Of a stretch of 64,000 nucleotides of DNA, positions 8,937 to 16,745 are shown piece by piece. The stretch covers positions 124,001-188,000 of the forward strand of contig CANNGA010000008.1 of assembly GCA_947504035.1 (NCBI GenBank). The letters are read 5' to 3'. Each line of letters starts with the position of its first letter. Positions within the stretch are counted from its first letter, which is position 1. A model generated the notes under the pieces. It did no database searches, was not told where the DNA came from, and saw only the letters and a program-made list of their open reading frames with translations. The translations under genes were made by a program, and so were the position numbers. Source of the DNA: an uncultured Flavobacteriaceae bacterium. Its GTDB lineage: Bacteria; Bacteroidota; Bacteroidia; Flavobacteriales; Flavobacteriaceae.

Positions 8937-10286
8937 TTATTTTATTTGGAATATTAAAAGATCGGTAAAGCCTTTATTGGTTTTAATGTCTTGATCTGTA
9001 CTACTGGTTTCACCTACAACTACTACAGTGGCGTCATTACGTGTTATGGCGCTGTAGGCGAGGTCAATATTAGTGCCGCCAACAGTGGTTTCCCACTCTA
9101 AGTTGCCCTTAGTGTCTAATTTTAAAACCCAGGCATCGTTTTGCCCTTTATTAGTGTTAGGAATACTGTTGCTGCTTCTGGAGTTGCCTGCGACGATAAA
9201 GCCTCCATCATTAGTTTTAGAAATGCTACGCGCAGCATCGAAACTAGAGCCGCCATAGGTTTTTTCCCAAAGCACGGTGCCGTTAGGTGTTATTTTAACC
9301 AATAAGAGGTCTGCAGCACCGTTATTGGATGAAATGTCTTGATCGTTGCTTCTGGTGTCGCCTGCAATCATATAATTTCCATCTCCAGCGGCAACAATGC
9401 CCCAAGCTTGATCAATTTGAGTGCCTCCAATAGAGGTTTCCCAGACTAAGGTGCCGTCTGGAGCTATTTTAACAAGCCATAGGTCGTAGGAACCTTTGTT
9501 GTTTTTAATGTCTAAATCGGCACTGTCTGAACCGCCAACAAGCAAATAGCCGTTATCTTCTGTTTGTATAATGTCATTAGGGGTTTCTGTAAACGAGCCA
9601 CCATAAAATTGACGCCATTCTGTTGCGCCACTAGCGTCTAGTTTAATGGCCCAATAATCGCCACCGGCATGTCTTTTTGCAGAAAGCGTTTTGCTGTTCC
9701 CAAGTCCGCCAGAGGCAGAGACATCTAACACACCGGTAATAATGTATCCGCCGTCATTGGTTTGTAGTAGTGCGTTGCCGATGTCTGCACCAGAGAAGCC
9801 AAAGGTTTTTTCCCATTGTAATATTCCAGAAGCATCTAATTTTAAAAACCAAAAATCGCTGGCGCCAGCATTTGTAGACACATCTAAATCGGCACTTTCG
9901 CTAAATCCAATAAGCGCATAACCGCCATCTGTGGTTTGTATGATGTCTAAACCTCTGTCATTAGCACTGCCGCCATATGTTTTTTGCCATTCTAGCGTGT
10001 TATTGCTGTCGAATTTTAACAGCCAATAATCAAAAGAAGTGTTTGTTTTTTCGGTGATATCTCCATCGCTGCTTTGTGTATGCCCTAAAATGGCGAAGCC
10101 ACCGTCTGCGGTGTTGATTATGGATTTGGCACTATCATTTAAGCTGCCGCCAAAAGTTTGTAGTGAGATAACGGTTTTTTGGAGATTAGTATTGGTGGTG
10201 GTACTATCGTCTTCTGAGCATCTAAAACAGCAGAATACGACCAACAGCATAAAGCCTAATTTACGAAATTGTGTTGTACCTGCCAT
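8937..10286 (-). CDS. lipoprotein with seven beta-propeller-like repeats
   Basis: The 449-residue protein has a lipoprotein-type N-terminus (LLVVFCCFRCSEDD). The rest is seven tandem repeats of about 58 residues with the pattern GGS-x2-D...TxDGGYxxxG-x-S-x-S-x-DxDI...DxWLxKLD-x2-GxLxWxxTY. The third repeat is longer, about 66 residues, because of an insertion around SAKRHAGGDYW; the seventh lacks the final strand. Seven such units suggest a closed seven-bladed propeller, exposed at the cell surface or in the periplasm. There is no T9SS sorting domain. It is the second gene of the peroxidase/MbnP operon, 6 bp after the choice-of-anchor B gene. The ligand or partner is unknown. Confidence 0.85.
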   Translation of the reverse strand: MAGTTQFRKLGFMLLVVFCCFRCSEDDSTTTNTNLQKTVISLQTFGGSLNDSAKSIINTADGGFAILGHTQSSDGDITEKTNTSFDYWLLKFDSNNTLEWQKTYGGSANDRGLDIIQTTDGGYALIGFSESADLDVSTNAGASDFWFLKLDASGILQWEKTFGFSGADIGNALLQTNDGGYIITGVLDVSASGGLGNSKTLSAKRHAGGDYWAIKLDASGATEWRQFYGGSFTETPNDIIQTEDNGYLLVGGSDSADLDIKNNKGSYDLWLVKIAPDGTLVWETSIGGTQIDQAWGIVAAGDGNYMIAGDTRSNDQDISSNNGAADLLLVKITPNGTVLWEKTYGGSSFDAARSISKTNDGGFIVAGNSRSSNSIPNTNKGQNDAWVLKLDTKGNLEWETTVGGTNIDLAYSAITRNDATVVVVGETSSTDQDIKTNKGFTDLLIFQIK

Positions 10287-10292
10287 TTTGGG

Positions 10293-11567
10293 TTAGTTAC
10301 TTTTTTTAACAACAAATAAACCTCTCTCTATATCGCTTATTACGATATTTCCACTTTTAAAAAAAGGATAAACATTCCAAGCGCCATTAAAATCGGTACC
10401 ATCATCATCTGGAAACGTATCAAAAAAACCAACCTCGTTCATGTTGCGATTAGAAATGTTAGAAATGTCTATTACGCGCATACCTGCTCTGTAACTTGCT
10501 TGGTAAAAACGGTTGCCTCTAACATAACCGTTGTGATCTATAGAGGTGTTATTGGCGAAATAATCAAAATGAAATAAAGGGTTATCAAGATCTGTAAAAT
10601 CGAATATAATTGCTCTGGTGTTGTTTCCAAGGCGTTGCTCATCTAGCTCGTCTCCAAGAATAAAATAACGCATATCTTCTGTAAACCAGCCTTGATGTGT
10701 ATACCCTAAATTAGCATAGGTTATGGTGGAAATTGTAAAAGGATTAGATTTGTCTGTAATGTCGGCGATAACCACTTCATCCTCATTACTACCAATTAGA
10801 ATTTCTCTACCTGTATAATCGCTATCTGGACCGCTATAGGTTACAACTTGTGCGTCGTGAGAATATTCACCTTCAGCAAAACCGCCAACTATAACTGGGG
10901 CTTTAAGGTTTTCGAGATCAATAAAAATGGGGCCTCCAGCAAAGGCATTTGCTCTATTGCCTCCAACAGCATAGGCGTATCCGCTAGATTCGTTAATCAC
11001 AATATTGTGCGCTCTACCTATTTCTGCCAATCGCGCATCTGGAGTGAAAACTTGAGGTGGGTTTGTGACATTTCGTAAACGTGTTAAGTCAAAAACTTGT
11101 AAGCCGTGGCTATCTTCGCCATCATTATTATCGGCAACAATATAAGCGTGGTTGTTATAAACCTTAACATCGCGCCATGGGCTGGAAATAGTTGCAGTGG
11201 GGACGTTGCCTAGGTAGATTGGGTTAGCGGTATCGCTAATGTCAACAAAAGCAGTATTTCGGTCTGTTCCTATTAAAACGTATTCTTTTTCTGTTTCTGG
11301 GTCTGTCCAACCCCAAGAATCATTTACTTCTAGAGCGTTAAATGTACTTACGGGCATGTTAAATATTAAATCATAACCATTACAAGGGTATGTGTTTAAT
11401 GCTAAACCATTGGTACAGGCGCCTTCTAGCGTCTCGGGATCGGTTTCCATAGTCGTGTCTGTTTCTTGCGATGCGGCGCCATCATCATCATTGCTGCATG
11501 AGGTTAAAATTAAAGAGCACAGGATACAAAAATAGAAACGTCGTCTAGAGAGGAATTTTAAGCGCAT
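10293..11567 (-). CDS. choice-of-anchor B family (LVIVD-repeat) lipoprotein
   Basis: The 424-residue protein has a lipobox ILTSC with Cys24 followed by an acidic linker. The body has LVIVD-type propeller blades: VLIGTDRNTAFVDISDTANP, DVKVYNNHAYIVADN, LQVFDLTRLRNVT, EVVIADITDKSNP, MRVIDISNISN. These match the Bacteroidota proteins called choice-of-anchor B family, normally surface proteins; here the anchor is a lipid. It is the first gene of the four-gene operon ending in the diheme peroxidase. The adjacent palindrome at 11619-11632 may control the unit. No enzymatic residues were recognised, and the function is unknown. Confidence 0.88.
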   Translation of the reverse strand: MRLKFLSRRRFYFCILCSLILTSCSNDDDGAASQETDTTMETDPETLEGACTNGLALNTYPCNGYDLIFNMPVSTFNALEVNDSWGWTDPETEKEYVLIGTDRNTAFVDISDTANPIYLGNVPTATISSPWRDVKVYNNHAYIVADNNDGEDSHGLQVFDLTRLRNVTNPPQVFTPDARLAEIGRAHNIVINESSGYAYAVGGNRANAFAGGPIFIDLENLKAPVIVGGFAEGEYSHDAQVVTYSGPDSDYTGREILIGSNEDEVVIADITDKSNPFTISTITYANLGYTHQGWFTEDMRYFILGDELDEQRLGNNTRAIIFDFTDLDNPLFHFDYFANNTSIDHNGYVRGNRFYQASYRAGMRVIDISNISNRNMNEVGFFDTFPDDDGTDFNGAWNVYPFFKSGNIVISDIERGLFVVKKSN

Positions 11568-11618
11568 ATAGGATGTAGTGTAATGGTTAGTTTTTAACGA
11601 AAAAAAGGAATTATTATT

Positions 11619-11632
11619 ATGACTTAAGTCAT
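11619..11632. promoter_or_regulatory. 14-bp perfect palindrome, CRP/FNR-like operator candidate
   Basis: ATGACTTAAGTCAT is self-complementary and contains TGA-N6-TCA, the half-site spacing used by CRP/FNR-family regulators. It lies 52-65 bases upstream of the start codon of the four-gene peroxidase/MbnP operon. No matching -7 box was found between it and the gene, so its mode of action is open. Confidence 0.45.
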
Positions 11633-11875
11633 CTTGTTTTAAGTGTTGAAAATAATCTTGGTTAAAGATACTTAAATTGTGGGATTCCTTTTAAAAGTGG
11701 AGTTGTCTTTAACATTTTAACATATCAACGTTGGATAGAGGTAACGTATTGTTGTTGTCTGCAGTTAAGGTTTGCTTTGAAGTTTGTAAGGCTTCTTGAG
11801 TTAAAGGGGGCTAAACGCTTGTCTAGAACTGTGGTATTTAATGCATTTCTAGTGTCTAATTAATGAAAAGCTTCT

Positions 11876-11883
11876 TATTTTTG
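11876..11883 (+). promoter_or_regulatory. thiL -7 promoter box, very close to start codon
   Basis: TATTTTTG matches TAnnTTTG and ends four bases before the thiL ATG at 11888. If used, the message would have almost no leader. No TTG is seen about 19 bases upstream, so confidence is limited. Confidence 0.4.
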
Positions 11884-11887
11884 CAGC

Positions 11888-12934
11888 ATGATAGAAGATA
11901 AAAATCAACCGCGAACAGAGTTAAGTGATTTAGGAGAGTTTGGACTGATCAATCATTTGACTAAAAATTTAAAGATACAACAAAAATCAACCGTTTATGG
12001 TATTGGAGATGATGCTGCGGTGTTAGATTTTAAGACCGATAAGGTTGTTGTGACTACAGATCTTTTGGTAGAGGGGGTGCATTTTGATTTAAGTTATGCG
12101 CCTTTAAAACATTTAGGGTATAAATCTGTTGTTGTAAATTTGTCTGATGTGTATGCTATGAATGCTGAGGCAACACAGGTTACGGTTTCTATTGCGGTGT
12201 CTAATCGTTTTCCTTTAGAGGCTTTGGAGGCCCTTTATGCGGGTATTGAAACGGCAGCAAATGTTTATAATGTGGATGTTGTTGGTGGGGATACCACGTC
12301 GTCGACCACGGGATTATTAATTTCGGTTACCGCTATAGGCAAAGTGGCTCAAAATGAAGAGGTGTACAGGAATGGTGCGAAACCTAATGATTTACTTGTG
12401 GTTTCGGGCGATTTAGGAGGGGCTTATATGGGGTTGCAAGTTTTAGAGCGCGAGAAGGAAGTGTTTAAGGTGAATCCAAATAATCAACCCGACCTTGATG
12501 GTTATACGTATATTATAGAGCGGCAATTAAAGCCAGAAGCGAGGAAAGATATTGTTGAACTTCTTAAGGCTTTAGAGGTAAAGCCAACAGCGATGATAGA
12601 TGTTAGTGACGGTTTGTCTTCTGAAATTATGCATTTGTGCACCCAAAGTGAGGTAGGATGCGATTTGTATGAAAATAAGATTCCTTTAGATCCACAAGTA
12701 ATTTCGGTTTGTGAGGAGTTTGATATAGATAGTACTACTGTAGCGTTAAATGGAGGTGAAGATTACGAGTTGCTGTTTACGATTGCTCAGGATGACTTTG
12801 ATAAAATTAAAGGAAACCCTCATTTATCTGTTATAGGGTATATTACAGAAAAGGACGCGGGTTTACATTTGGTGACGAGAGCTGAAACCAAAATAGAGTT
12901 AAAAGCACAAGGCTGGAAGAATTTTAATGACTAA
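11888..12934 (+). CDS. thiL: thiamine-monophosphate kinase ThiL
   Basis: The 348-residue enzyme phosphorylates thiamine monophosphate to thiamine diphosphate, the last step of the pathway whose other genes sit at 56.5-64 kb. Family motifs are complete: YGIGDDAAVL, TTDLLVEGVHFDL, NLSDVYAMNA, VGGDTTSS (Mg/ATP site), IDVSDGLSSE and NGGEDYELLF. It belongs to the AIR synthase/PurM fold. It stands alone, divergent from the MbnP operon and convergent with a mini-protein gene, whose stop region overlaps its 3' end by 11 bases. Confidence 0.95.
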   Translation: MIEDKNQPRTELSDLGEFGLINHLTKNLKIQQKSTVYGIGDDAAVLDFKTDKVVVTTDLLVEGVHFDLSYAPLKHLGYKSVVVNLSDVYAMNAEATQVTVSIAVSNRFPLEALEALYAGIETAANVYNVDVVGGDTTSSTTGLLISVTAIGKVAQNEEVYRNGAKPNDLLVVSGDLGGAYMGLQVLEREKEVFKVNPNNQPDLDGYTYIIERQLKPEARKDIVELLKALEVKPTAMIDVSDGLSSEIMHLCTQSEVGCDLYENKIPLDPQVISVCEEFDIDSTTVALNGGEDYELLFTIAQDDFDKIKGNPHLSVIGYITEKDAGLHLVTRAETKIELKAQGWKNFND

Positions 12935-13175
12935 ATAGGAGTAAGTTTTTATGCGGTGTTTTTGTAATGAGACGTATTCTGTTTTTCTTTTTATGAATGC
13001 GTTGTAAAACGTCGTTTATTTCTTTAAATTTAGGAGTGAGTTCTACAAGATGTCCTGTACTGTGTGTAGTAAGTTGCTTTTTACAGGTTGTACATGTGTA
13101 TTCTTTAACATGGTACGTTACATGTCTAGACACACGGTAATTATGTCCAAAGAATTTACAGTGGAGGTGTTTCAT
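12924..13175 (-). CDS. FGHNY mini-protein, putative zinc-binding (copy B)
   Basis: The 83-residue basic protein begins MKHLHCKFFGHNYRVSRHV and continues with KEYTCTTCKKQL, then VELTPKFKEINDVLQRIHKKK. It is closely related to the next gene upstream (13248-13514): the core from FGHNY to RIH is largely the same in both. C, H and CxxC make a plausible zinc knuckle, and the helical tail is strongly basic, which might suggest RNA or DNA contact. The 3' end overlaps thiL by 11 bases in convergent orientation. The function is unknown. Confidence 0.75.
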   Translation of the reverse strand: MKHLHCKFFGHNYRVSRHVTYHVKEYTCTTCKKQLTTHSTGHLVELTPKFKEINDVLQRIHKKKNRIRLITKTPHKNLLLFSH

Positions 13176-13247
13176 ATATTTGCTATTAACCTAATTTCAA
13201 GGGACTATTAAAATAGCAAAATAAATTGATGTACTAGATTTAGAGGG

Positions 13248-13514
13248 TTAATAAATCGATGAAATGACCGATTTTCTCCTTGAACGTTCTCTTCTCGATT
13301 GGTGTATGCGTTCTAAAATGGCATTTATTTCCCTAAATTTTGGAGTTAATTCAACTAGATTTCCATTGCTACTGGTAGTAAGTTGTTTTTTGCAATGGCT
13401 GCACGTGTATTCTTTAACGTGGTACGTTACTTTTTTAGAAACATGATAGTTGTGGCCAAATAGGCTGCAGTAAAGCGTAGGTATAAATTTTGGGTGGGTA
13501 GTATGTTGTGACAT
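13248..13514 (-). CDS. FGHNY mini-protein, putative zinc-binding (copy C)
   Basis: The 88-residue protein is the tandem paralog of the gene 72 bp downstream. Shared blocks are C-x2-FGHNY, VTYHVKEYTC-x2-CKKQLTT, NLVELTPKF and EINAILERIH. It differs by a ten-residue N-terminal addition (MSQHTTHPKF) and a more basic C-terminus (SRRERSRRKS). The duplication, with conservation concentrated on C, H and CxxC, argues that the frame is real and selected. A structural metal site is inferred. No partner gene is obvious. Confidence 0.75.
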   Translation of the reverse strand: MSQHTTHPKFIPTLYCSLFGHNYHVSKKVTYHVKEYTCSHCKKQLTTSSNGNLVELTPKFREINAILERIHQSRRERSRRKSVISSIY

Positions 13515-13594
13515 AGAGGTAAGTTTTTGATTTTCATTACATAAGGGGTGTTAAATATAGAAAAAAAACACAAAAAAACCGATGTTATACAAAA

Positions 13595-14368
13595 TTATTC
13601 GACGAAATGCAATATTTCTTTAGAAAATTCATCGGCGTTTTCAATAAAACTCATATGGCCATCAGGAAATTCGACAACAATAGTGTCTGTGCCCTGTGTT
13701 TGGTTTAGAAGCGCCTCATAATTGAGGACAGGATCTTTCTTTCCAATAAGCATGAGTTTTTTATAAGGGCCAAAATGTAACAAAGCCTCTCTATCTGCTC
13801 TTATTTTCATGCCTTCTAAAGCAGCGATAATACCTTGTACAGGTGTTTTTAAAGCTTCTTTTTTTAATGCTTTAATGGCTTCAGAAAATTGCTTCCTGTT
13901 TTTGGGTCTAAATAAGTTAGAGATGGCCATTCTTATAAAGGTCTTGTGGTTCTCTTTAATGGCGCGTATGGCTCTATCACGATGGTTTTGTTTTTCTGGA
14001 GTATCTGCTCTGGCCGTGGAATTGGCAAGACAAAGCCCTTTAACATTGTCGGGATACTTTTCGGCAAATGCAAGTGCTACATAACCTCCCATAGAGTGTC
14101 CTATAAGTGTAGATCTTCTAATTTTAAGGTGTTTTAGCACTGTGCTTACCATTTCAGCCATAAGCTCCATACTGTGTATGTAGCCTAAACACCCAGAATT
14201 ACCATGACCTAGCAAATCGATGCAGATGACACGGTGTTTTTTGCTAAGTTGAGGGATAAGCTGCTTCCAAATCGTGCTGTTTTCTAAAAATCCATGAAGT
14301 AAAACGACTGCGGTTCCTTTACCTTCGTCTGAATAAAATATGGGAGTACCTTTGTATTCTAAAATCAT
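13595..14368 (-). CDS. alpha/beta-fold hydrolase
   Basis: The 257-residue protein has the alpha/beta hydrolase layout: oxyanion segment LLHGFLENS, nucleophile elbow GHSMGGY with Ser92, an acid in GKKDPVLNY, and catalytic His238 in PDGHMSFIEN. A cap region of helices lies at about 120-190. No signal peptide is present, so it is cytosolic. The substrate cannot be read from sequence; relatives include esterases, MenH-like enzymes and haloperoxidase-like proteins. It is transcribed alone or with the ACT-domain gene 79 bp upstream. Confidence 0.85.
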   Translation of the reverse strand: MILEYKGTPIFYSDEGKGTAVVLLHGFLENSTIWKQLIPQLSKKHRVICIDLLGHGNSGCLGYIHSMELMAEMVSTVLKHLKIRRSTLIGHSMGGYVALAFAEKYPDNVKGLCLANSTARADTPEKQNHRDRAIRAIKENHKTFIRMAISNLFRPKNRKQFSEAIKALKKEALKTPVQGIIAALEGMKIRADREALLHFGPYKKLMLIGKKDPVLNYEALLNQTQGTDTIVVEFPDGHMSFIENADEFSKEILHFVE

Positions 14369-14447
14369 ACTACGCTAATATGGCGCAAAGATAAAAGCAT
14401 CAGATAAAATTCACCAATAGACTTTTGTTTTTTTAGTTCTAAAAGCG

Positions 14448-15104
14448 CTATGTTTTTACTTTTTTTATAGCGCTAAATGCCTTGTCTACATATTCATCTT
14501 CTACAAGTATGGTGAATTCGTTAGTTGTAGAAATAACTTCGTAGAGTACAACACCTTCCCAAGCTAAACGTTTAAAGAAATGGTAGTATAACCCTGCTAT
14601 TTTAGAATTGTCTTGCGGTAGATTAACACTTATGGCCGAAAGGTTGTTTTGAACGGCAATAAAGAATTCTTGATTGAAGTGCGTATTTACAAAATCGTTT
14701 AAAACGCTAGATACAATAAGGTTGCTTTCATGGATGCCTCTTGTAAAAGTATAGAAGAGTTTGTCTTCTTCATTAATACGCTCTAGTATTTTAGCGTGAT
14801 TATCTATAAGCGTGGGAGAGTTTTTTACCGTAAAATCGGTAAGATTAGAGCGTACTGTAATATCTCCTAGGTTTTGCATGACCCGCTTCATCTTAATAGA
14901 ATTACCAAGTGCAGGAGGCGGATTGTAACGTCTTAACGCCATCATTATAGCGCCAGGTTTTACTTCTTTTTTCAGCATTTTGCTAATAGGTTCCGTAAGT
15001 TCTAGGGCTAAGGCGCTAAAGTTTATAATGTTTCTAGCAAGGGCTTCTTCTAGATAAGGTTGCGTGATTAAGATGTCTTCAACACAGTTTGATACCGTTT
15101 TCAT
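14448..15104 (-). CDS. ACT-domain protein divergent from aspartate kinase
   Basis: The 218-residue protein has an N-terminal part (MKTVSNCVEDILITQPYL to MMALRRY, residues 1-60) that looks like a small helical domain, and a C-terminal part (about 150-218) like an ACT domain: NLSAISVNLPQDNSKIAGLYYHF, then VVLYEVISTTNEFTILVEDEYVDKAF. ACT domains bind amino acids and control enzymes such as aspartate kinase. The gene is divergent from lysC with about 100 bases between starts, so it may regulate or partner that enzyme. No kinase motifs are present. The regulatory role is inference. Confidence 0.75.
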   Translation of the reverse strand: MKTVSNCVEDILITQPYLEEALARNIINFSALALELTEPISKMLKKEVKPGAIMMALRRYNPPPALGNSIKMKRVMQNLGDITVRSNLTDFTVKNSPTLIDNHAKILERINEEDKLFYTFTRGIHESNLIVSSVLNDFVNTHFNQEFFIAVQNNLSAISVNLPQDNSKIAGLYYHFFKRLAWEGVVLYEVISTTNEFTILVEDEYVDKAFSAIKKVKT

Positions 15105-15176
15105 GTTAAATATTTAACAATTTGTGTAAAAATAAGCTTTTTTTTGTAAAAATAAGTGGCATTATGCTTTCTCTTC

Positions 15177-15184
15177 TACTTTTG
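15177..15184 (+). promoter_or_regulatory. lysC -7 promoter box
   Basis: TACTTTTG matches TAnnTTTG and lies 18 bases before the chosen lysC start at 15203. It falls inside the longer open frame from 15122, which supports the shorter start. The -33 element is weak. Confidence 0.45.
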
Positions 15185-15202
15185 CATTTCAAAATTAAGC
15201 GC

Positions 15203-16525
15203 ATGAAAGTATTAAAGTTTGGAGGTACATCTGTAGGTTCGGTAGAGAACATGACTAATGTTAAAACGATTATTGATAACGGCGAAAAGAAGATTGTAGT
15301 GTTATCTGCAATGTCTGGAACGACCAATAGTTTAGTAGCCATAGCGAGTCATATAGAAAACAACGCGAGGGAAGCAGCCTTAGCAGCAGTCACTGCATTA
15401 TATGAAACATATACCCCTGTTCTTAAGCATTTGTTAACCGAGACGACATTGCATGAGTTGGCAGCAGCTTATGTTTTAGAGCGTTTCGAGGTCTTAAAAA
15501 CAGCATGCAATACGCCGTTTTCTTCAGTTTTAGAAAATGAAATTTTAGCGCAAGGTGAGTTAATGTCTACGTTTATGTTTCATTGTTTTTTAAAGCAAGA
15601 AGGCTTACGTTCGGCACTATTACCTGCTTTGGACTTTATGAAAATAAATGCGCAAAAGGAGCCTTCCTTTCTCCATATAGAACAAGAAATCACCGAGGCT
15701 TTAGCAGCAGCTGGTGATGCCGATATTTACATTACACAAGGGTTTATCTGTTTAGACGCAGAAGGCCATGTTTCTAATTTGCAACGTGGTGGAAGTGATT
15801 ATACAGCGACAATAGTAGGTGCTGCAATTCGCGCAGAAGAAGTACAGATTTGGACAGATATTGACGGCATGCACAATAATGATCCTAGATTTGTAGAGGG
15901 GACGCAGCCTATAGCTAATTTGTCTTTTGATGAGGCTGCAGAATTGGCGTATTTTGGCGCTAAAATATTGCACCCTCAAACGGTATTGCCTGTTCAAAAA
16001 GATGGTATTCCTGTACGCTTAAAGAATACCATGGATCCAGAGGCTAAAGGAACATCGATTACTAGAAACCATGTAGAAAGTGGGATTAAAGCTATTGCGG
16101 CTAAAGATGCTATTACGGCTATAAAAATTAAATCGGGGCGAATGTTACAGGCGCATGGGTTTTTGAAAAAAGTCTTTGAGATTTTTGAAACCTATGAAAC
16201 GTCAATTGATATGATTACAACTTCGGAAGTTGCGGTGTCGTTAACTATTGATGATGACAGTAAATTAGATGCTATTGTTGCCGATTTAGAGCAATTTTCA
16301 TCCATAGAGGTGGATAAAAATCAAAGTATTATATGTCTGGTTGGTCATGCTATTGTGAATCACGATGGGACACATAAGTTGTTTCAAATTTTAAAAGATG
16401 TGAAAATTAGAATGATATCTTATGGTGGCAGCAATAATAATATCTCTTTACTTGTTGATACGGATAACAAAATTAAAACACTACAAAAATTGAATAGTTA
16501 TTTGTTTCAATTTGCAGCAGTGTAA
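15203..16525 (+). CDS. lysC: aspartate kinase (lysC/thrA kinase type)
   Basis: The 440-residue enzyme phosphorylates L-aspartate, the first step towards lysine, threonine and methionine. The N-terminus MKVLKFGGTSVGS is the family nucleotide-binding start, and NLQRGGSDYTAT carries the active-site Arg-Gly-Gly-Ser-Asp. Two ACT units follow from about residue 300 (TAIKIKSGRM; ISYGGSNNNISLLV). It is monofunctional, with no homoserine dehydrogenase domain. The frame is open from 15122, but the extra 27 codons do not resemble the family and contain a promoter box, so ATG 15203 is chosen. A terminator follows at 16543. Confidence 0.92.
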   Translation: MKVLKFGGTSVGSVENMTNVKTIIDNGEKKIVVLSAMSGTTNSLVAIASHIENNAREAALAAVTALYETYTPVLKHLLTETTLHELAAAYVLERFEVLKTACNTPFSSVLENEILAQGELMSTFMFHCFLKQEGLRSALLPALDFMKINAQKEPSFLHIEQEITEALAAAGDADIYITQGFICLDAEGHVSNLQRGGSDYTATIVGAAIRAEEVQIWTDIDGMHNNDPRFVEGTQPIANLSFDEAAELAYFGAKILHPQTVLPVQKDGIPVRLKNTMDPEAKGTSITRNHVESGIKAIAAKDAITAIKIKSGRMLQAHGFLKKVFEIFETYETSIDMITTSEVAVSLTIDDDSKLDAIVADLEQFSSIEVDKNQSIICLVGHAIVNHDGTHKLFQILKDVKIRMISYGGSNNNISLLVDTDNKIKTLQKLNSYLFQFAAV

Positions 16526-16542
16526 TAAAAATAGTAGATCAT

Positions 16543-16577
16543 AAAAAAAAGAGGCCTCTTAAAGAGCCTCTTTTTTT
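16543..16577 (+). terminator. intrinsic terminator after lysC
   Basis: A run AAAAAAGAGGC pairs with GCCTCTTTTTT around a short loop, followed by further T. It lies 17 bases after the lysC stop. Confidence 0.85.
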
Positions 16578-16745
16578 ATGGGCTTTATTTAATATGTAGG
16601 GCGCTTTTGGAAGAAGGGTGAAGTCTTAAATGTTAAATGTATCGTATATAGAGAGGATATTATTTTAACATATGAGATGTTAAGGCATGTTTATGCGCTA
16701 TTTGGTATCTTGTGGTAAAAATGTAAAAAAATTAAACCCTAACTT

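Larger units (their letters stand above)
11568..11887. other. divergent intergenic region between the MbnP operon and thiL
   Basis: This 320-base region separates divergent transcription units. It holds the palindrome at 11619-11632 and the thiL -7 box at 11876-11883; nothing else was recognised. Confidence 0.5.

Noticed and set aside
11568-11887. TPP riboswitch before thiL
   Set aside because: No CTGAGA plus ACC-x-GATCTGG-type pair was seen here or in the gaps of the thi operon within the window; any riboswitch probably lies before thiS beyond the edge.
15122-15202. Longer N-terminus of aspartate kinase
   Set aside because: The 27 extra codons do not match the family, and a -7 box lies within them; the conserved start KVLKFGGTS follows ATG 15203.
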